Below, piece after piece: positions 60,209 to 64,000 of a DNA stretch of 64,000 bases. The DNA lies in contig NZ_AMRL01000001.1 of the NCBI RefSeq assembly GCF_000299935.1, positions 310,001 to 374,000 on the forward strand. Direction: 5' to 3'. The position numbers and the translations under genes were made by a program. The first letter of the stretch is position 1. Every line of letters starts with the position of its first letter. The notes below the pieces were generated by a model that had not been told where the DNA came from, did no database searches, and was given only the letters and a program-made list of their open reading frames with translations. The stretch is from Oceanibaculum indicum P24 (GTDB lineage Bacteria > Pseudomonadota > Alphaproteobacteria > Oceanibaculales > Oceanibaculaceae).

Positions 60209-60970
60209 TTATCTGCGGATGGCGGGCGTCTCGATGGCGACACCCTCCGCGCGTTTCGCCAGATACAGCTCCAGAGCCAGATAGTCGGGCGACCCATAAT
60301 CGAACTGAACGGCCCGCACCCCGTATGAACAGGAGCGCAGACGTCGCTGCAGGGAACCAACCGACTGCCATTCCAGGCGATAGGCCGGATAGCCATTGCC
60401 CAGCCCGTGGCTGATCGTGTCGCCGCGCAACGACCGACCGGCATTGTCGTCATGGCACTGCGCGCAGGACAGGTTCAGCTGCCCCTGCCTTCGGTGGAAG
60501 AACGCCTCCCCGGCGGCATAGAACGGCGCCGCCGTGCCGCCCGTCTCAACCTGTACCGGCATACCGAGAGACTGGCGGGCCACGAAGGCGGTGAGACCAA
60601 GCAACTGGTCCGTCTCATAAGCATAGGGCTCGACCTCCTGATGCCGGGTCCGGCACAGATTGATCCGGCCCTCCAGGTTGAGCAGATCGCCACTCTCCGC
60701 ATCGACCGCCGGATACCGCGTCGCCACACCCCGCATGCTGGCCGCATCGGCACCATGGCAGGACGCGCAGGCCTTGCCCGCAGCACCTTGCGGAGTGGCC
60801 CACAGGCGTGCGCCCTCATCGACCCAGAGCATGCCGGGATTGGCCGCCTCGTCCGCCTGCCGCGCTTTCAGCTCCTCGCTGAGGAAGCTGGTACCGGACG
60901 GCAGCGGTTCGGCTTGGACCCCGGCGGAAATGAACAGCGCCGCCAGGATGAGGACGCGGCCTGCGATCAT
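60209..60970 (-). CDS. soxA: Sulfur-oxidation diheme cytochrome c SoxA
   Basis: 253-residue periplasmic cytochrome with a Sec signal (MIAGRVLILAALFISAGVQA). Two heme motifs CASCH and CAQCH are present, and the active-site Cys ligand in RSCSYGVRA; one further CRTRH is not a heme motif. With SoxX it catalyses oxidative attachment of thiosulfate to the SoxY carrier Cys. The start overlaps the soxZ stop (ATGA). Length suits the diheme SoxA class. Confidence 0.95.
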   Translation of the reverse strand: MIAGRVLILAALFISAGVQAEPLPSGTSFLSEELKARQADEAANPGMLWVDEGARLWATPQGAAGKACASCHGADAASMRGVATRYPAVDAESGDLLNLEGRINLCRTRHQEVEPYAYETDQLLGLTAFVARQSLGMPVQVETGGTAAPFYAAGEAFFHRRQGQLNLSCAQCHDDNAGRSLRGDTISHGLGNGYPAYRLEWQSVGSLQRRLRSCSYGVRAVQFDYGSPDYLALELYLAKRAEGVAIETPAIRR

Positions 60971-61296
60971 TCCGTGACCGTCAGGCTCTTGCGCACCGTG
61001 ACCACCTCACCGCGATCATCCTCCCAGGTGAACACCAGCTCGCCGGTGCGGGTGGCCACCGTGCTAAAGGCGATGAAGGGGTTGGCGGCGACGCCCTGGG
61101 TCATATCCATGCGGAACACCTCCTCCCCGTCATAGGCGACGGCAAAGCGCCGCACGATGTGCCGGGGGATCGGCTGGCCGCGCGAATCCACGCGATAGCC
61201 GGTCTCCATCGGATGCCGGATCAGCGCCTTGATCTCCAGGATCTCGCCCCGCCGGGCTTCAGCCGGCATCGAGACCCGTGCCTGTGCGAGCGCCAT
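60967..61296 (-). CDS. soxZ: Thiosulfate oxidation carrier complex protein SoxZ
   Basis: 109-residue immunoglobulin-like protein starting ALAQARVSMPAEARRGEILE, typical of SoxZ, with IKALIRHPMETGYR and FTWEDDRGE. It has no signal peptide because it rides to the periplasm with Tat-exported SoxY. It forms the SoxYZ heterodimer that carries sulfur intermediates. It starts 9 bases after soxY and overlaps soxA. Confidence 0.95.
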   Translation of the reverse strand: MALAQARVSMPAEARRGEILEIKALIRHPMETGYRVDSRGQPIPRHIVRRFAVAYDGEEVFRMDMTQGVAANPFIAFSTVATRTGELVFTWEDDRGEVVTVRKSLTVTE

Positions 61297-61305
61297 GGGT
61301 TTCTC

Positions 61306-61755
61306 CTATCCGCCGTCGATGCAGGCGGCGATGGTGACGATCACCGACTTCGTATCGCGCCAGAAGCTGCCATCGCTCATCTCCGCGAGGGCGGTGACCT
61401 TCTGCGAGGCGCCGAGGCGGATATTCGTCGAGACCTTCGCCACCCCGGCGCGCGGGCCAAGATGCCAGGTCAGTAGATGCGCAATCGGATTCTGTTCCGA
61501 CAGGATGTGGATCGCTTTCACGTGATCCCCGGCGGTCATCGGGCTCTCCACTGAAACGGTCGTATAGACCGACAGCCCGTTCTCGGCGACCGAGGGAATG
61601 GTCAGCGTCACCCGCCCATCCCTTACGGTGGCCCCTTTGGTGAGCGCGGCAACCGCCTCGTCGCGCATCTGCGGCGTCGCCTTCACAAGGCCCGGCAGCA
61701 AGGCCATGCCCCCGGCAAGGCCGGCGCCGACGATGATCTGTCTGCGTGTCTGCAT
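61306..61755 (-). CDS. soxY: Thiosulfate oxidation sulfur carrier SoxY (variant C-terminus)
   Basis: 149-residue SoxY. A Tat-type leader (MQTRRQIIVGAGLAGGMALL) precedes the carrier domain (VAENGLSVYTTVSVESPM, GDHVKAIHILSEQNP). The carrier Cys usually sits in a terminal GGCGG arm; here the end is VTIAACIDGG, so the Cys (145) is five residues from the end and flanked differently. It still can carry a covalent sulfur chain, but docking in SoxB/SoxAX/SoxCD could differ. Starts 3 bases after soxX. Confidence 0.93.
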   Translation of the reverse strand: MQTRRQIIVGAGLAGGMALLPGLVKATPQMRDEAVAALTKGATVRDGRVTLTIPSVAENGLSVYTTVSVESPMTAGDHVKAIHILSEQNPIAHLLTWHLGPRAGVAKVSTNIRLGASQKVTALAEMSDGSFWRDTKSVIVTIAACIDGG

Positions 61756-61758
61756 CGG

Positions 61759-62217
61759 TCAGTCCGTCAGGGTTTTCAGATAGGCCACCACATCCTCGAT
61801 CTCCTGCGCCTCCAGCGCCGGCTTGTCCTGGTATTCCGGGGCCACGTCGCGCAACCTCTCGACACGATAATAGGGCGGCATGATCGTGCGCGGGCTGATC
61901 CGGCTCTGGTCGATCAGCCGCAATCTGATCTGCCCTTCGTCCAGCCGCGCGCCCACGCCGGCCAGCGCCGGGCCAAGCTCGCCCTGGAACGGTTCGCCCG
62001 GGACCGGCACCGAATGGCAGATCAGGCAGTTGCCACGCCGCCGGTCCAGCACCACTTCCCGCCCGCGTTCAGGATCGCCGGTAAGCCCGCCAAGCGGCTG
62101 GGGAACAGAATCCCCCTGTACCGTATAGGGGAGCAACTCTGCTCCCGAGGCACCCTGGCTGCCGACCGTGGCAAGCAGCCAGAGCGCTACCGGGAGAAGC
62201 CTGCCGCCTGGCGTCAC
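61759..62217 (-). CDS. soxX: Sulfur-oxidation monoheme cytochrome c SoxX
   Basis: 152-residue periplasmic cytochrome. A signal peptide (MTPGGRLLPVALWLLATVGS) is followed by one heme site CLICH (about residue 64) and a distal Met in RTIMPPYYR. The ending EIEDVVAYLKTLTD is a class I cytochrome c helix. It is the electron-accepting partner of SoxA. It starts at GTG 62217 with GAGGT upstream, only 11 bases after the molybdenum hydroxylase stop, so it may be co-transcribed with that gene. Confidence 0.94.
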   Translation of the reverse strand: MTPGGRLLPVALWLLATVGSQGASGAELLPYTVQGDSVPQPLGGLTGDPERGREVVLDRRRGNCLICHSVPVPGEPFQGELGPALAGVGARLDEGQIRLRLIDQSRISPRTIMPPYYRVERLRDVAPEYQDKPALEAQEIEDVVAYLKTLTD

Positions 62218-62228
62218 CCCGGACTACC

Positions 62229-64000
62229 TCACGCCGAGCCTAGATCGTGCTTCGACAGCGGCAGTTCACGGATACGCTTGCCGGTGGCGGCGAAGATCGC
62301 GTTCAGCACCGCCGGAGCCGCGACCGCGATGGTCGGCTCGCCGACCCCGCCCCAGAAGCCGCCGGAGGGCATGATGATGGTTTCCACCTCAGGCATCTCG
62401 GCAATCCGCATGATCTGGTAGCTGTCGAAATTCTGCTGCTCGATCCGTCCGTCCGCCACCGTGCATTCGCCATACAGCATCGCCGACAGGCCATAGGCGA
62501 AGGAGCCTTCGACCTGGGCCTCGACCTGCTGCGGGTTCACCACATGGCCGCAGTCGGTCGCCGCCACGATCCGGTGAATCTTCAGCTGCCCGTTCGTCAC
62601 CGACACCTCGGCGCAGGCCGCGATGTGGCTGCCGAACGCGGTGCACTGCGCCAGCCCCCGAAACACACCCTCGGGCGCCGGACTGCCCCAGCCGGCCCGC
62701 TCCGCGACAGCGCGCAGCACCGCCGCGTTCTTCGGGTGCCTGTCCATCAGCTTCAGGCGGAATTCCAGCGGGTCCTTGCCGGCGGCATGCGCCACCTCAT
62801 CGATAAAGCATTCGGTATAGACGCTGTTCTGGTTGGCATTGACGCCGCGCCAGAAACCCGGCGGGACGTGCGGGTTGCGCATCGCATGATCGACCAGCAG
62901 GTTCGGAAAGCTGTAGCTGATCGCATGATCGCCCTGCGGCAGATAGCACTGGAAGGTGATCATGTCGGCGCCGTTGCTGAGGCGCTGCGGCATGACCCCG
63001 GCCAGGATCGACTGCCCGGAGATGCGGACCCGGAAGGCCGTCACATCGCCGTTGGCGTCCAGCCCGGCGGTCAGCTTGCACTGGGTGATCGGGTGGTACA
63101 TGCCGTGCGTCATGTCCTCCTCGCGCGACCACAGCAGCTTGACCGGCGTACCCGGGAACTCCCGGGCAATGAGGACCGCCTGACGGACATAATCATGAAA
63201 GGCGCCACGCCGCCCGAAACCGCCGCCCAGATGCAGCTTGTGAACATCGCATTGCTGCAGCGGCAGGCCGGCGGCCTCCGACGTAGCAGCCAGCGCCGCC
63301 TCGCCATTCTGGGTCGGGCACCAGACTTCGCAGCGATCCTCGGTCCAGACCGCCGTGGCATTCATCGGCTCCATGGTGGCGTGGTTCTGGAACGGATAGG
63401 AATAGACCGCCTCCACCGTGCGTTCCGCCCTGGCGAGGGCTGCCTCGGCATCGCCATTGCTGTTGCCGACGAACGCCTGATCGGCGGTCAGCCCTTCCTT
63501 CACGAAATCGTCGATCGAAGCGCTGGTGACCTTGGCATTCGCCCCTTCGTTCCAGGTGATGGGCAGGGCGTCGAGCGCGCTCTTCGCCTGCCACCAGCGG
63601 TCAGCAACAACAGCCACCGCATTGCCATCGACCGCGACGACCTTCTTCACGCCAGGCATCGAGAGGACCGCCGACTCGTCGAACGAATCGAGCGTACCGC
63701 CGAAGACCGGACACTGACGGATGGCGGCATTCAGCATGCCGGGAAGCTTGAGGTCGGCGCCGTAAACCTGCTTGCCGGTCACCTTCTCGGCGGTGTCCAG
63801 GCGCTTCAGCGGCTGGCCGATGACGGTCCAGTCCTTCGGGTCCTTCAACTGAACGCCCGTCGGCACCTCAAGCCGGGAGGCCGCCTCGGCGACCTTGCCG
63901 AACGTGGTGCTGCGGCCCGAGGCGGCATGGGTGATCACCCCCTTGCTCGCCCGGCACTCGCCCGGTGCCACGCCCCATTCCCGGGCGGCCGCCATGATCA
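62229..64000 (-). CDS. Molybdopterin-binding hydroxylase large subunit (IorB/XDH family), partial
   Basis: At least 590 residues; the 5' end lies beyond the window. It is the large molybdenum-cytosine-dinucleotide subunit of the isoquinoline 1-oxidoreductase/xanthine dehydrogenase family. Visible are KLHLGGGFGRRGAFHDYV (cofactor loop), a VPPGFWRGVNANQN loop, RIVAATDCGHVVNP and the catalytic Glu motif GVGEPTIAVAAPAVLNAI. It hydroxylates N-heterocycles or oxidises aldehydes, probably periplasmically in the IorB type. Its substrate and its link to the sox genes downstream are open. Confidence 0.9.
   Translation of the reverse strand, partial: IMAAAREWGVAPGECRASKGVITHAASGRSTTFGKVAEAASRLEVPTGVQLKDPKDWTVIGQPLKRLDTAEKVTGKQVYGADLKLPGMLNAAIRQCPVFGGTLDSFDESAVLSMPGVKKVVAVDGNAVAVVADRWWQAKSALDALPITWNEGANAKVTSASIDDFVKEGLTADQAFVGNSNGDAEAALARAERTVEAVYSYPFQNHATMEPMNATAVWTEDRCEVWCPTQNGEAALAATSEAAGLPLQQCDVHKLHLGGGFGRRGAFHDYVRQAVLIAREFPGTPVKLLWSREEDMTHGMYHPITQCKLTAGLDANGDVTAFRVRISGQSILAGVMPQRLSNGADMITFQCYLPQGDHAISYSFPNLLVDHAMRNPHVPPGFWRGVNANQNSVYTECFIDEVAHAAGKDPLEFRLKLMDRHPKNAAVLRAVAERAGWGSPAPEGVFRGLAQCTAFGSHIAACAEVSVTNGQLKIHRIVAATDCGHVVNPQQVEAQVEGSFAYGLSAMLYGECTVADGRIEQQNFDSYQIMRIAEMPEVETIIMPSGGFWGGVGEPTIAVAAPAVLNAIFAATGKRIRELPLSKHDLGSA

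Overview
The window is GC-rich DNA from a respiratory, free-living proteobacterium. NsrR/NnrS, a fused NarK1-NarK2, sox genes, many periplasmic-binding-protein ABC importers and a coxL-type molybdoenzyme all suggest an alphaproteobacterium of Rhodospirillales character. That placement is inferred from gene content only. Coding density is very high: no gene-free stretch exceeds about 250 bases, many neighbours overlap by 1-14 bases, and no rRNA, intact tRNA, IS element or CRISPR array was found.

Layout. 1-4154 (minus): LacI regulator with its own ABC importer, and a LacI-type operator upstream. 4363-4827 (plus): an AAC(3)-I type aminoglycoside acetyltransferase. 4924-16249 (minus): nitrate respiration operon narK(fused)-narG-narH-narJ-narI, then a parvulin, an unknown 109-residue protein and a hemerythrin. 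16497-18928: Crp/Fnr regulator, NsrR and NnrS, the nitrogen-oxide control and tolerance block. 18973-27105 (minus): Pot-type ABC importer interleaved with acyl-CoA ligase, amidase and amidohydrolase-like genes, with a divergent LysR. 28302-32330: a probably acquired patch (LysR, GST, PPOX/ferredoxin-reductase fusion, truncated NAD-binding gene) ending at a terminator and a tRNA-end-like scar. 32390-40521 (minus): Tm-1-like protein, SRPBCC protein and TIM-barrel PEP-hydrolase-like protein joined to a Liv-type ABC importer, with an AraC gene on the opposite strand. 40727-45110 (minus): two related RTX proteins and a LuxR regulator. 45356-47550: hybrid histidine kinase and NarL-type regulator, tail to tail. 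47769-52911 (plus): Ugp-like importer with a GpdQ-like phosphodiesterase. 52934-58466: another Fe3+/2-AEP-type importer, a LOG-family protein and a DeoR regulator. 58614-62217 (minus): soxXYZA, an FCSD-type flavoprotein and a small Cys-rich protein. 62229-64000: the 3' part of an IorB/XDH-type molybdenum hydroxylase.

How the genes fit together. The organism can respire nitrate under FNR/NO-type control and probably oxidises reduced sulfur (no soxB or soxCD in view). It scavenges organic nutrients with five separate ABC importers, several coupled directly to catabolic enzymes or a dedicated regulator. In four of the five importer operons a perfect GC-rich stem-loop sits just after the binding-protein gene, which suggests a common device for making more binding protein than permease.

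The least-described candidates are the Tm-1/SRPBCC/TIM-barrel/Liv locus, the amidase operon with a metal-site-deficient amidohydrolase, the 94-residue Cys-rich protein of the sox operon with a SoxY of unusual C-terminus, and the hairpin pattern.
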